Source: Euwallacea fornicatus (lineage: Eukaryota > Arthropoda > Insecta > Coleoptera > Curculionidae). Taken from it: a stretch of 64,000 nt of DNA. The notes under the pieces are model-generated. The model had not been told where the DNA came from and did not search any database. It worked only from the letters and a program-made list of their open reading frames with translations. Every line of letters starts with the position of its first letter. Position 1 is the stretch's first letter. Positions 25,001 to 36,794 of this stretch are shown here, piece by piece. Location of the stretch: positions 992,001 to 1,056,000 of the forward strand of contig NC_089557.1 in assembly GCF_040115645.1 (NCBI RefSeq), written 5' to 3'. The position numbers and the translations under genes were made by a program.

Positions 25001-26656
25001 TCACTTGTAAGCTCTTTCTAGACCACCGTCCTCACGGTCGTGCCGAAATCCCCTCCCTGCCTCGGACCGGGTCCACCGAGTTCGAGCCCCTGGAGGACAA
25101 GCAAGTGGAATACTTCTTCGCCTCAGACGCCTCAGCTATAATCGAGCACACCAACCGGGTCATCTATTTTGAGGTGAGATTTATCTTGAGGTTTTGCAAC
25201 GATCAGGGCATATCTCTGCTTAGGATGACGACATTGCGGCGGTGCGAAACGGGATCCTCAGCATCCATCGCATGAGACGCGGAGGCACCGATGACCCTAA
25301 TCGCAGGGAAATCATCACGGTCAAGATGGAGTTGCAGCAAATCATGAAAGGCAACTACGAGTATTTCATGCAGAAGGAGATTTTTGAGCAGCCAGAGTCT
25401 GTGGTCAATACCATGAGGGGGCGTGTCAATTTCCAGACCAAGGTTGGTGTGATTCCAGTATCGAAACTTGAAAGGTGGATTTTTTTTCTTTGCCTTTAGA
25501 CAGTCGTATTGGGTGGGATCAAGGAACACATTCCAGAAATTAAAAGATGTAGAAGACTGATGCTCATCGGCTGCGGTACTTCGTACCACAGCGCCATCGC
25601 CACCCGCCAGCTTTTGGAGGAACTAACGGAACTGCCTGTTATGGTCGAGTTGGCCAGTGATTTCCTGGATAGAACCACGCCTGTGTTCAGAGATGACGTG
25701 TGCTTTTTTATATCACAATCAGGTAATTGGTGCTATGGACTGTTGTCATCCAAAGTATTTTTTTTTTATTTCTTCAGGAGAGACTGCAGACACCCTGATG
25801 GCGCTGCGTTACTGCAAGCAACGCGGAGCTCTTATAGTGGGCATCACCAATACAGTGGGCAGTTCAATCTGCCGAGAGTCGCACTGCGGGGTGCACATCA
25901 ACGCAGGCCCAGAAATCGGAGTCGCCTCAACGAAAGCCTACACCAGTCAATTTATATCTTTAGTCATGTTCGCTTTGGTAATGAGCGAGGATCGACTCAG
26001 TCTGAAAAAACGAAGGGAAGAGGTGAGAAATGTTTGCGTTTTTATCCACTCAGATTTTAAAACGTTTCTAAAGATTATTGAAGGATTGACCAACCTACAA
26101 GAGCAAATCAGGCAAGTCCTCAAATTGGATGAAAGAGTCAAGGCCTTAGCCGAAGAACTGTATGACAAGAAATCTTTGTTGATAATGGGACGAGGGTTCA
26201 ACTACGCAACCTGCCTTGAAGGCGCATTGGTAAGTTTAAACATTACACAGAAACACACAAATAAATCACTTTATTCACCAGAAAGTCAAGGAGTTGACTT
26301 ATATGCACAGCGAGGGAATTATGGCCGGTGAGCTCAAGCATGGTCCTCTCGCTCTTGTAGACACTCACATGCCTGTCATAATGATCGTGATGCGCGACCC
26401 CGTATACATCAAATGCATGAACGCACTGCAGCAAGTGAAATCACGCGATGGAAATCCGATTTTAATATGCGAGCAGGGCGATAAGGAGACGATGGATTTG
26501 GCCCAACAGCATTTGGAAGTGCCCAAAACGGTCGACTGTCTACAGGGCATTCTAACCGTCATTCCAATGCAGCTGCTGTCATTCCACATTGCCGTTAGGA
26601 GAGGATGCAATGTAGACTGTCCAAGAAATTTGGCTAAGAGTGTTACTACAGAATGA
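19012..26656 (+). CDS. Gfat1: Glutamine:fructose-6-phosphate aminotransferase (GFAT), complete
   Basis: Makes glucosamine-6-phosphate from fructose-6-phosphate and glutamine, the first committed step to UDP-GlcNAc and thus chitin and glycans. Exons: 19012-19018, 20971-21078, 21232-21321, 21863-21971, 22029-22233, 22289-22430, 25022-25173, 25224-25442, 25500-25722, 25778-26022, 26074-26229, 26282-26656. All phases agree; the product is 676 aa. Exon 1 supplies only Met-Cys and one base, so the nucleophile Cys2 of the glutaminase domain (MCGIFAYLNY) is split from the rest by a 2 kb intron. Seen: HTRWATHG and HNGIITNY in the amidotransferase half; SIS-domain motifs GCGTSYHSA, SQSGETADTL, GPEIGVASTKAYTSQ, HSEGIMAGELKHGP; C-terminal PRNLAKSVTTE. 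Two candidate microexons in the 2.6 kb intron 6 would lengthen the inter-domain linker. Length and motifs match the family. Confidence 0.96.
21656..21729 (+). pseudogene. Possible decayed copy of GFAT exon 4
   Basis: In GFAT intron 3, a TTTCAG acceptor at 21655 is followed in the right phase by a frame reading YEFLCGTLHGGIARAT and then a stop (21727-21729). It resembles exon 4 (ACLETHCGIAHTRWAT), and the DNA shares a CAC.GCGGCATTGCCC block. It has no matching end or conserved active-site context, so if homologous it is a dead duplicate exon. Chance similarity is possible. Confidence 0.35.
24036..24059 (+). other. Candidate 24-nt GFAT microexon (EEPRHSHQ)
   Basis: A pyrimidine-rich tract and AATAG acceptor precede 24 nt that end in AAG before GTAGAT. 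The length is a multiple of three and the phase (1 to 1) fits exactly between exons ending 22430 and starting 25022; inclusion would insert EEPRHSHQ in the linker. Whether it is used needs transcript data. Confidence 0.5.
24459..24476 (+). other. Candidate 18-nt GFAT microexon (DAEHDP)
   Basis: A long T-rich tract and ACCAG acceptor precede 18 nt that end in CCAG before GTAGTTAC. Phase 1 to 1 is preserved; it would insert DAEHDP just ahead of the exon beginning DHRPHG. Vertebrate GFAT1 has a muscle-specific insert at the equivalent linker position, which makes optional exons here plausible. Confidence 0.5.
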
Positions 26657-27616
26657 TATGCGTGAAGTTACATGTGAGATTCAGTTTATTCCATTATAAA
26701 AGAAAGTATTAGCCTGTTTGGATACATCCGACCCATGTAAATGATAATTTTCCGTCTTGGTTTATATATTATTTAGATCTTCTTTTTAGTAAGATATTGG
26801 TCCAAGAAAACTTAATGGACTATTGTTATATATTCGTTAGGAATAGTCATGAAATGCATTTTATTTGTATGTTTTTATACCTTTGCAGGTACGTGCAATA
26901 TTTAATAATAAGGTCATGTTACTCAAATTTCACTTGAAAAAAGACATTGTTCTTTTATTTTTTGATAAAGATTATTCATATGTTATTTCTAATCTTGTAA
27001 AATTCTATTTAATTCTAAAATATATATTATTTTATTAATAAGTATACGGGTTTTCTCAAGGAGGGGTCATTTCTTTGTAATGCTTTAATTAAAAAAAAGT
27101 TAATACACCGTATAGGTGCGTGTTGCATAATGCCCATGGTCTTTATGAAACGCACTTCAGCATCCTATATTTCACTCGATCTAAAGCTAATGAGAACGAG
27201 AACAAAGATGAGACGTATGTCGAGGATTGGTCATTTATTTGGAAACTTCATTCGTGACGTCACAACCCAGTGGCACAAGTAATTTTCATATCACTATTAA
27301 TATTCAAATTTGTAAATTAATTAATAACATATTCACCAAGTAGATATGCATAGCAGACACTATTAGTGAACAAAGTTTTGAAAATGTAATTATACCACAC
27401 TTAAAACGGCCATAACTCTAGTACTCGTTTAATACGGCAATATTTATATTTTCGTCTTAGTCTCTCCCATACTACCCTTATGAACAAAAGAAGGACGTGA
27501 GATTCGGAATATATAACCTCACTTCCTTATTATTATAACAGTAGTGTTAATCACAGTTACCTCAAATCATTTCACAGAACCACCAAAAACTTAAATTACA
27601 CAAAACAGCCATCGTC
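26657..27616. other. GFAT 3' flank and ADAT1 promoter region
   Basis: AT-rich DNA between two co-directional genes. No open frame or RNA gene recognised. It must hold the GFAT 3' UTR and the ADAT1 promoter, but no clear AATAAA directly behind the GFAT stop and no TATA box before 27617 stand out. Confidence 0.5.
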
Positions 27617-28840
27617 ATGCACTCCCAAATAGCAAAACTCTCCCTAGATCGATTTAAAACTCTGCCGAAAACTGGAAAACCCAAGGAAACTGAGTGGACA
27701 GTTTTATCAACTATTGTAAAACAACAAGATTATCAATTGGAAGTTGTTGCCTTAGGCACTGGCTCAAAGTGCATTGGAAGATCAAAGTTATGTCCCCGGG
27801 GCACTGTGATAAACGACAGCCATGCAGAAGTAATGTGCAGACGAGCCTTTGTATGTTATTTATATTCGGAACTAAACCTAGAATCATCAATTTTTAACTT
27901 TAATAAAGAAAAAAAGCAGTATGTCTTAAAGCCAAATTTAGAGTTTCATTTTTTTACCACTTATGTGCCGTGCGGGGATGCTGCAATATTTTCTAAGCAA
28001 ACAGTAGAGGATATTGGGGAGGCCTTGCTGTTTGAAGATAAAAATGATTGCACTCCGCCTAAGAGGAAAAAAACAGATGATATCTATCGAACAGGGGCTA
28101 AGTGCCTTAATGATGGACAAATACAAGATTCCAAAGCAGATGGACCTGATTATCATGTTCTTGGTTTGGTGAGAACTAAGCCAGGTAAACTTCCATTTTA
28201 TGAGTTTACTAATCTCTTCCATCATACCAAAATTACAGGTAGGGGCGATCCTACATCTTCAGTGTCTTGCAGTGACAAGCTAGCAAAATGGTGTCACCTC
28301 GGCATTCAAGGTTCTCTATTAATGACTTTTCTGGAAAAGCCCATATATTTGTCAACATTCACCATTTTGAGTACCACTCCATTTTGTGAAGAAGCACTTA
28401 ACCGGGCCATGTTTTCAAGACTGAATGATGTTTCATTGACTGACCCATTCTCCCGACATTTGCTAGCAGTATCTGTGGTAAATTGTGAATTTGATTACAT
28501 GAAAAACAAAGGAAAAACTGCTTGTCCTTCAAGCCTATCTTGGTATTTAAATAGAGAGGTGTTAAGTAGTTTAGAGATTGTGGTCATGGGCAGAAAACAG
28601 GGGGCTACAAAGAAACAGATGTTATCAGGAAAGTCTGCTTTAAGGATTTGTAAAGCAGAGATTTTCAAGAGTTTTGCTAAGAAGTGTATAGAATTAAAAT
28701 TGGGCTTTTTAAGGGAGAAAATGACCTATAGCATGGCAAAAGCTTTATGCAATGTTTATAAGGAAAATAAGGAGATTTTATTGAAGAAGTTTGGAACTTG
28801 GACAAGGAAAGATCCCAAACTGCTTGAATTCACTTTCTGA
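27617..28840 (+). CDS. Adat1: tRNA-specific adenosine deaminase 1 (ADAT1), two exons
   Basis: Deaminates A37 of tRNA-Ala to inosine; member of the ADAR/ADAT editing-deaminase family. The stretch is open for 407 codons, but 28185-28238 (54 nt) is best read as an intron: GTAAAC donor, TTTACTAATC branch-point-like motif, TTACAG acceptor. Removing it joins RTKPG directly to RGDPTSSVSCSDK, as in orthologues, and gives 389 aa. Zinc and catalytic residues are visible: H69-A-E71 (NDSHAEVMCRR), C119 (VPCGDAA) and the Cys of SCSDK (218 in the unspliced count). The C-terminal half matches the A_deamin domain, including GRKQGATKK. Initiation at 27617 gives the full N-terminus. AATAAA signals lie at 28943 and 28978. 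Exons: 27617-28184, 28239-28840. Confidence 0.93.
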   Translation: MHSQIAKLSLDRFKTLPKTGKPKETEWTVLSTIVKQQDYQLEVVALGTGSKCIGRSKLCPRGTVINDSHAEVMCRRAFVCYLYSELNLESSIFNFNKEKKQYVLKPNLEFHFFTTYVPCGDAAIFSKQTVEDIGEALLFEDKNDCTPPKRKKTDDIYRTGAKCLNDGQIQDSKADGPDYHVLGLVRTKPGKLPFYEFTNLFHHTKITGRGDPTSSVSCSDKLAKWCHLGIQGSLLMTFLEKPIYLSTFTILSTTPFCEEALNRAMFSRLNDVSLTDPFSRHLLAVSVVNCEFDYMKNKGKTACPSSLSWYLNREVLSSLEIVVMGRKQGATKKQMLSGKSALRICKAEIFKSFAKKCIELKLGFLREKMTYSMAKALCNVYKENKEILLKKFGTWTRKDPKLLEFTF

Positions 28841-29313
28841 ATGTTTTATTATGTTTTTGAAGGACAAAATACAAAAGATAAACCAGACGTTTTATACAAA
28901 TCAACTGAGTATGTGTAAACCAATTCCTAACTCCGAAATTTTAATAAATAGTCTCAGGTAACAATACTTTCCATTTGAATAAACCATTTCTAATAAGGAC
29001 CAGTTAATCCCTAGGAGTGTTCTAATTCATACACAAAAAAAGTCATTGGAGCAATAATTTATTCCATGGTTAATTTCTAGTCACGTGGGAGAAGATCCGG
29101 CATGGAAATTCGAGTGTCAAACTAATTTCCTAAAAACGCCTACTCCTCTACTTCACTCTAAGTCCACAGTTCTTCCCTCACATCACCCCAATTAAGGGCA
29201 AATATTTTAATAAAACTATTTCTATATTTAGGTTTACAAGGGCCAAAGTCTTAATGATCTTTGTAAACACAAATGAAAAATAAACTGTATACTTAAAGTT
29301 TTAGTGGGTTAGA

Positions 29314-30366
29314 TCAGATACCATCTACAGGATCAGCATCGTCCCCTGAGCTCACATCATCACCAAATTCAATATCTTCATCCAGATCATTCTCAACAAA
29401 AGTAACATAATCACTAATCTTAACGGATTCTGGGAACTCTCCATATGTTTTCAAATTACGTGCTTCATCTGGGGTATATTTCAGAATAACGTCTGCTTTA
29501 GCATCTTGGTAATCTCTCAGACCTATTAGGATGATATCACCTTGGTTGATCCACACCTGAAAAATGTTTAAATTTATGGGTGTGTTTAAGATTTAATGTA
29601 ACAAATGCAATCCTCCATGTAAAGGTTGAATCCAAGCAAATCAATTTACTAGGAGTAAATGCTGTATATATTTTAGTTAGAATCATGATAAGACACATTT
29701 AAGTACTAAATTCATAGTTAATGTAGTAAAATTAACCACATTTCCAACAAAAACATGTGCACTTTTCTCATCAACTTATGTGTCCCTAATTTGTCTTGTT
29801 TTTATGGGCTGGCATATTTTTTCTCTTAAATACCTTCTTCCTCAGTTTTCCTCGAATGTGACACAGACGTTTGACACCATCAAAGCACATGGCTTCCAGC
29901 CTGCCATTTCCCAGCATTTTTGTGACTTGTGCATACTCTTGACCATCTTCTTTGAATATCAATTCTCGCTTCTCCGTTTCATTCTCATTCTTGCCCCTCC
30001 TGCGGTTTTTACCTCCTTTTCCTAAAAATCATTTTAAAGAAACCTTTTATTAATTGGTTAATTAACTATTTTGGTTACAAGTTGGAACAGCAGCGAAAGG
30101 AAAATTTATGTGTTTAACTTATGAGGAATGGGGGTGAAGGAAATATTAGTCTTATCCTTGAAAATTGTGAAGATCATGCTGTGATTCATAAATAACCTCT
30201 TAAAATCAGAGCAGATAGAAGTTTTTGTGGAATTTTAACTTGAATATTGAGTTGTCACAAAACATGGTGGTCCTACGTCGTCCTTGTGTAAAAACCAGGC
30301 CAAATTTCCCCAATTAACCATCAACAGCTATTGTAATGGAAAATACTTACCCTTATTCTTCGGCAT
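29314..30366 (-). CDS. eIF1A: Translation initiation factor eIF1A, complete
   Basis: Binds the 40S A site, promotes ternary-complex loading and scanning. Exons on the minus strand: 30351-30366 (MPKNKG), 29834-30021 (GKGGKNRRRGKNENETEKRE, then LIFKEDGQEYAQVTKMLGNG) and 29314-29556 (VWINQGDIILIGLRDYQDAK to the stop). Phases agree; the product is 148 aa, the usual length in insects. The basic N-terminal tail, the S1-like OB fold and the acidic C-terminal tail (NDLDEDIEFGDDVSSGDDAD) are all present. Exon 3 begins with a GTG Val codon, not a start. A minus-strand AATAAA lies at 29058-29063. The gene is head-to-head with Sirt1. Confidence 0.96.
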
Positions 30367-31017
30367 TTTATGTAGGTTTGTACAGGAACTTCAAATTTCT
30401 CAAGTTTTTCTCGATTTTCCAGGTAATTTTTGCGCACAACTTTTACATGTGTCACGGAGACAGGAACTGGCGAAACTGGTAGATGAAGATGGAAGAAAAG
30501 AAGAAATGAAGTAAGTGAGGTTATTTATTTCTCGTGCATTGCAGTCTACGAAATTAGCCTTGCGAGTATATGTCTCTCTTTTTGTTAGCTGAAAAATTCG
30601 TATTTTCCTCTCTCTATTGGTCAATCTCGTCACAGTTCGAAGTCAACGCAATCCCTGTCCACGAGGGTGCGCTTGCCAACGTTACCTTCTTCCGCCAGCC
30701 AGTGTTGTCGGTGTAAGCAAAATTTTCCTATTTTTAGCCGATTTTTGTGATGGTAGCAATGTTGGTTGAAAGTTTCGTGGAATCAACCGAACTTAATCAC
30801 GTGAGTAGGATGATCGGCATTCTACACTCGACTGCTATCAGTCGATTTCGGCGCTGTCCATTAAGCTAAATGTAAATCCAAGGATTGTAGTTCTATTCAC
30901 TTTAACAGAAAGCCATAGCCGCAGCAATTTAACAAATTTGATCGTTGACTTTAGGAACATGCCGCGGCAACACTGCGGCCGCCTTCCGCCTTCAACAGCT
31001 TTTTATTCGTGTCAAAG
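30367..31017. promoter_or_regulatory. Bidirectional promoter region, eIF1A/Sirt1, with upstream ATG
   Basis: Only 651 bp separate the two start codons, so the promoters must share this interval. No TATA box is evident. An upstream ATG at 30959 opens a 36-codon frame that overlaps the Sirt1 start out of frame and ends at 31069. If the Sirt1 transcript begins upstream of 30959 this could reduce Sirt1 translation, but a possible TTTAG acceptor at 30954 may alter the leader. Confidence 0.55.
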
Positions 31018-34000
31018 ATGGATTCCAATCCTGACGTGCAAGATTACGAATCGTGTGCGAAAAGATTAAAAATCGACCATGGTGAGTCCGATGACGGTGA
31101 TTTGTGCAAGAATCAAGGATTGTCTCGAATTATTGCATCGAATAAGGGCTCCGCCGACACCGTAGAAGGTAAAAATCCTTAAATATGTTTTGATTGTTTA
31201 GGCGATTTGTTCAATCCAACATGGCGTCGGCCAAACAAAAGCGAAGCCATTTTGAAGGCGTGGTGCCTTTCGATATTAAAGTAAAATTAATTTTCGCAAG
31301 ATGTTTTCCCTCGATTGGCTTCTATTTCCATCACTTTAATTTGTTATGGTTTGGGATAAATTAATAAACATCACTTTTTCAATTTTCGAGGTTTTTATTT
31401 TTCCTGTTGTGAAATTGTTCAAGGACATCTGCGTGAGTCATCTGTCCGTAGTAATAACGAGGAGATACGATTTTACTGCGTTTGTTTCGTCGACGGTAGT
31501 CGGGCATGGTTTAGTTTGAGTTTTCAAGTTGACGTTTATATTAAAATTATTGACATTTATGTTTGAATGTTCATTTTTATTTAAAAACAATAAACAAATT
31601 TATGAGGGAAAAGGTTTCTATTATTTATTTTAATTTACACCGGAACAGTAATTATATATTTTCTGATTCGGAATTTTTTTTTATTTGCATTTGTTTGACT
31701 ATGTTTTTCCGTTAACTTTGGATTACATGGCAAATTTCAGAGGGATGTCGCTATCTCAGAAAAGCGTAAGGTTTAGGATTGCGTAAATCAGAACTAAATT
31801 TATATGTTTGCCTCATCTCACTTCTTTACCTTGTAAACAATGTAGATTATAAAAAAAAGGTAGCTGTTAAGCTATTTTTCTTACCTCGGCATATTAATAG
31901 GGCAACCTCATTTCACTTCTCAGTATCTTTGTTATTTGGGTAGTTTTCACTTTTTAAAGAAGGATTTCACTGAATGACCTTTCACATGCTCAAGAGATGG
32001 ATTACTGATTGGATTCTTCTAACAACTGAACTAACCTAAACTAAAACACCTCAATAATCTTCATTTAGTATGCACCAAAACACCTCAGCCACCTGGCCAT
32101 CAGGCGTGTTCCTTTCCTTCAAATTATAAGCCTTTGAGGTATACGTTTAGAGGTTACTGACAGTTATTTCAGTAGGAGCCTAAGCTATTGATATGCGCTT
32201 CTAAAGGATAGGATGAGACTCGATAGGCTCTAACTGATCGCCCTAACAGCCTGTTACTAGGAATCTGCTCCAACAGCAGTGGTATGACAATAAATGTGCT
32301 TAGAACATCGTGATTCGCTAAGTGCGCCCATAATAGTGGCTGGTTTACCAATATTTCAGGTATAGTGAATGAGTCAGTCGTTGTCGTTAGCAGTTAGCCT
32401 TTCCAGAGGCAAACTGCGTTTAAAAGAGGTTCCACTTATGCCACAATAACGAGCCTTCTTGTGGTAGCAAATGTAGCTTTTATGTAGACTTTAATAAAGC
32501 CAAGCCCAAGTTAAGAGTGCAATTTTACATATGAAAATGTCAATTTAAACCCTACTTAAACTCGCCCTCTAGCCGTATAGTGTACATGAAGATTAGTTCG
32601 GACTTATAGTTAATAACATTTGTAATATGGCCTTAAGTGTTACAGTTGATGAGCAATTTAAGGTTACTAATTATTAATTAACGTGTTTTGCTTACCTTTC
32701 TCTGCTAGCGTGAAGAAAAGTGACTTAAGCGCACGAATTTATGAGCCGAAAGTAGCGTTTTACTGCACCTACGCTTAAGTAAAAAGCTTTAGTCTGCGCA
32801 AGTCATAGTGGCAGATGTTAGGTCAGTTCGGAGGGTTGAGGGAGGGGCGGAGGCGGTTAGTGCCATCTGCAGGTACTTAGTATTGACACGTGTGACGTCA
32901 ATCTTCTTACCTTAAGTGTGTTTGTAAGGCCTCACCTTGCGCTTTTTTTGGTCAATATTTAATTAAATATGTCGCGTCGTACCTAATTGTAAAAGAAATC
33001 AGCATGCGGTAAAATGTCACATTATCAGACCATAGAATTAACTTACCTATAGAGGTAATTCTTTAGCTCTGGTATCAGCCACCAAATTCTCCCATCACAT
33101 ACTTTTATAACAAGCACAAATGCACTATGATTTTTGGCTATAGATTTGATTTACCTATGGGAGCTTATCTCCACTTTATCAGCCCGTGTGAGTCTATAAT
33201 TAGGATCAGGCATGATGTCAATGCTAAGAGCAAATAAAGTGCTCTCAGTGTTTTAATTTTCAATGAAAATCGTGTAACTTTGGTAAGGGTTAGTTCTCAC
33301 ATTCATAAATAGGAGACAAACCCCATCGAAATGGTAATTTTCCAATTATTAGTTACTAATTTTGTCCCAAAGCCGCTTCGTCAATCCCGTGTATGAAACG
33401 CTAAATCATCCTGCATAAGACAAAGACCTAATGGTCTTTCCTTGTAGGCAGCAGTTCTGGACACGAAGCCTCCACCATAAAGTCCACTCATCCATCACCT
33501 CCCCATACTGATTCCTGCGACGTTCCGGAGACAGCATCAAGTTTCTTCGACGCTGACAATGACCAATTGGACCCGTTACAAGAGGAAGACGATGACGACA
33601 ATGCTTCCACAGTGAGCCACCTCAGCGAATTGAGTGGTATTTCAAACTTAAGTGGTCAGGACTGGAAACCAATGGCAGGGAGTGTGGTGTGGATACAACA
33701 GCAGATGCAGAAGGGGATCAATCCTAGGATAATCTTGACCGAATTAGGCAAGTTCTAGTTTTTGCGACCAAAGTTTGGTTGGTAATGACTGTTCGTTTTT
33801 TTTTTTTTTAGGAGTAGACTTGGAACAGATTCCTCCCTATGTTGATGACCTGACCCTGTGGAAAATTATCATAAACATCTTGGCGGAGCCACCCAAAAGA
33901 AACAAGCTAAGGCACGTTAATACTCTGGATGACGTAGTACGGTTGCTGAGGGGAGCCCAGAAGGTGATAGTGCTCACTGGGGCTGGCGTTTCGGTCTCTT

Positions 34001-35456
34001 GTGGGATTCCCGATTTTCGCTCACGAGATGGCATTTACTCCCGCTTAGCTGTGGAGTTTCCAGACCTGCCAAACCCCCAAGCGATGTTCGATATAAATTA
34101 CTTCACGCAAGATCCCAGACCTTTTTTCAAGTTTGCCAAAGATATTTATCCAGGAAAATTCAAACCAAGCCCTTGTCACCGCTTTATAAAGCTGCTAGAG
34201 AAGCAGCAGAAACTGCTGCGAAACTACACTCAGAACATCGACACATTAGAAAAAGAGGCGGATATTGAGAGGGTGATTGAGTGTCACGGCTCCTTCGCCA
34301 CAGCAACATGCACCAAGTGCGAGCATAAAGTCAGTGCTGATAAAATTCGGGAACTGGTGCTCTCACAGAAAATCCCCTTGTGCGAAGTGTGTCACGGAGA
34401 GCGAAGCTCCATCGCTACCGACGACTTTGGGAGTGAAGCTATGCAGTACAAGGACTTAGTGCTGTCGGGAATAATGAAGCCGGATATAGTGTTCTTCGGA
34501 GAGGGTTTGCCCGACACCTTCCACGAAGCCATGGCGGCGGACAAGTCAGAATGTGACCTTTTGGTGGTTATTGGGAGCTCGTTGAAGGTACGCCCAGTGG
34601 CTCTCATTCCGAGTTCGCTCTCGGCTCACGTGCCCCAGATTCTGATCAACAGGGAACCACTGTCGCATTGCCATTTCGATGTGGAGCTGTTGGGCGATTG
34701 CGATGTCATCATTAATCACCTCTGCAAGCTGTAAGTACCTTTTACTTCGCGCTCTTGTCACTTGTAAAAAAAAAAAATTCCAGTTTGGGCTCGAATTGGG
34801 AAGAAGCGATTTACACCTCCCAAGAACTCACCGAAACCTCAGAACTCCTCCCTTGTGCCGAACCCGAACCGTTCGATATCAGTAAATGGCGGGACAATTC
34901 CAATTCCCTCATAGGGTTAGGCTGCACGGAAGAAGCCGTCACTATCTCCGATATGGAGCAGATTCACACTTGCACCTGCGAATCAAAGGTGGTAAGCACT
35001 CCTGGATCATCGCGGCATGAATGTACGTGTATAGCGGAGAGCAAATCCCACAAAGAGAGGCACATCAGCATAGACTCGGCCCGAGACTCTGGCATTGGGG
35101 ACAACTCGAATTTTACAGACCCCGAGACAGAGAACAGCAAAGAAGCGCAAAGCAGCAACACTTTCAGCATCGAATCTGCCTCGGGCAGTTTGCAAAGGTC
35201 AGCGCAACGAGGACAGAACATGAGGAAGCAGTCCTCAGATAGCGGCTTCGAAAGGAAAAGGGAGACGATGAAGGGGTTCTGGCAGCCGAAAGTGAAGAGG
35301 AGTTTAGCACAAAGGTTGCCCCCGAACACTTTCCATCTGCTGCCGCCGAGTCGGTACGTTTTTCCAGGGGCCGAGGTGTACTACGACCCAGAGGAAAAGT
35401 CTTCGTGCCTGGACGAGAACAGTAGTTCGGACGATGGTATGTCCGAGTGTTGTTAG
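31018..35456 (+). CDS. Sirt1: NAD-dependent deacetylase sirtuin-1 (Sirt1/Sir2), complete
   Basis: Nuclear NAD+-dependent lysine deacetylase. Exons 31018-31168, 33448-33747, 33812-34730 and 34784-35456 give 680 aa with consistent phases. The catalytic core shows GAGVSVSCGIPDFRS (207-221), TQNID (290-294), catalytic His309 in IECHGSF, four zinc Cys (317, 320, 341, 344), GEGLPD, GSSLKVRPVA and INRE. Acidic and Ser-rich tails flank it, as in SIRT1. Intron 2 uses a GC donor (TTAG then GCAAGT at 33748); no GT alternative keeps the frame. Exon 1 has a second, stronger-looking donor after 31081 (GTGAGT), in the same phase as the one after 31168 (GTAAAA); use of it would give 651 aa. AATAAA signals are at 36329 and 36368, implying a long 3' UTR. 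Confidence 0.95.
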
Positions 35457-35673
35457 ATTCTAAAGGACTTAGGCTTAATTGTTGTTGTTATTTCTTTTGT
35501 ACAATATTAAATTTTTTACTTTGGAGGATGGTTCCTGGGGTGCGCTGCTTGAGGGTGAGTGATGTACAGTCAGTATTAGGTATTGTGACGGTGTGATTTT
35601 TCTTTTTTTTTTTTGTAATCAGGGTTTGATCCTGTCGGAAATATTTTTTCCTTTGTTGAAACTTTGATATGGA

Positions 35674-35696
35674 GGTCTGACACGCAGTGTCAGACC
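35674..35696 (+). other. Perfect 10-bp hairpin in Sirt1 3' UTR
   Basis: GGTCTGACAC, loop GCA, GTGTCAGACC: a perfect inverted repeat, about 220 nt past the Sirt1 stop. A second, weaker stem (CGCCGCT at 35717-35723 with AGCGGCG at 35737-35743) follows within 25 nt. In RNA these would form two adjacent stem-loops. Function unknown. Confidence 0.6.
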
Positions 35697-36794
35697 AACT
35701 GCCTCTGCCTTGTCTTCGCCGCTGTGTATCTCGCAGAGCGGCGGCGCAATGGTCTTCTATCTCTCTTCCACGCAGTGAGGTGTATTCCTTCCAATTCTCA
35801 CACGACCAATAGCGAGCAAGCTCAGTTATACTTCCACCTATTTTCTGCGGTGTTATTGGTATAGAGTTAACCAAAGAAACTCAAGTTTTTCTATTGCTAA
35901 GTAGCTAGTTGCTTTGGACAATTAAATGTTTTCAGACACTTTGTCCTGAATTGTGCGTTTTACTACGTTTTCCTGCAGGATCTATGACCGGTGTTCCCTC
36001 GACGGGTCTTTCTTTTCTGAGTAAATGGTGTGGGTGAATGGACGTTAAGAAAATGAGATTTTTCCGTAAGTTTAGGTACGTTAAGAATCCAAACCACACG
36101 TAATTGACTTAACAAGTTTGGAATTTAAGATGATCTCTATTTATACTGTGTAATTTTTACGTAATATGTTATATTTATTATTATACGTGCTACAGTGAAA
36201 TTGGTCAATTTCCAAAGAATTAGCTCGAAGTAACTGTAGTCTATTTCACTGATAGACACGATCAATCAAACACGCGTGCGCACAGTCACAGTAAAATTAT
36301 TGAACGCTCATATGCACTCTTAAAATGTAATAAAAGACAATATGTGAGTTTGTTGCCAAAATAATTTAATAAATTAAACGCCGAAATATATGAGAATGTC
36401 AACAAATCGCAAACAACAATAAATAACGATTATCGACGTGTGTTGGTTACAACTCTGTATAACGTTACCTGCAGTTGTCGACCAATCAAGGCCCGGTCAC
36501 GTGGGGGATGACGTGTCGATTGTTATTTTGATCGTGTCTAACTTGAAGATAAATGGACTATTAGTGCCCTCTTCCTCCCTATTTTCTTACTTAAAAAGGT
36601 GTGCAATATGAGTAATATCACGACAGAGAAATTGCTTCCTAACTGTTTTTCCGTACTACATGACCCGTTTTAGCCACTCAGCCTTTGTTTTATACTCCCA
36701 ACATATGATAACATAATGATGTTAATAAAGATGTCAATTATTAAACGTTTTTAAGGTATAGTAAATAACATATTTTCCTATACTGTGAAGTGGT

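Noticed and set aside
25203..25589. 128-codon minus-strand frame across GFAT exons
   Set aside because: It is antisense to verified GFAT coding exons 8 and 9.
35488..35874. 128-codon minus-strand frame
   Set aside because: It is antisense to the Sirt1 3' UTR, low in complexity in part (a Lys run from poly-T), and resembles no protein.
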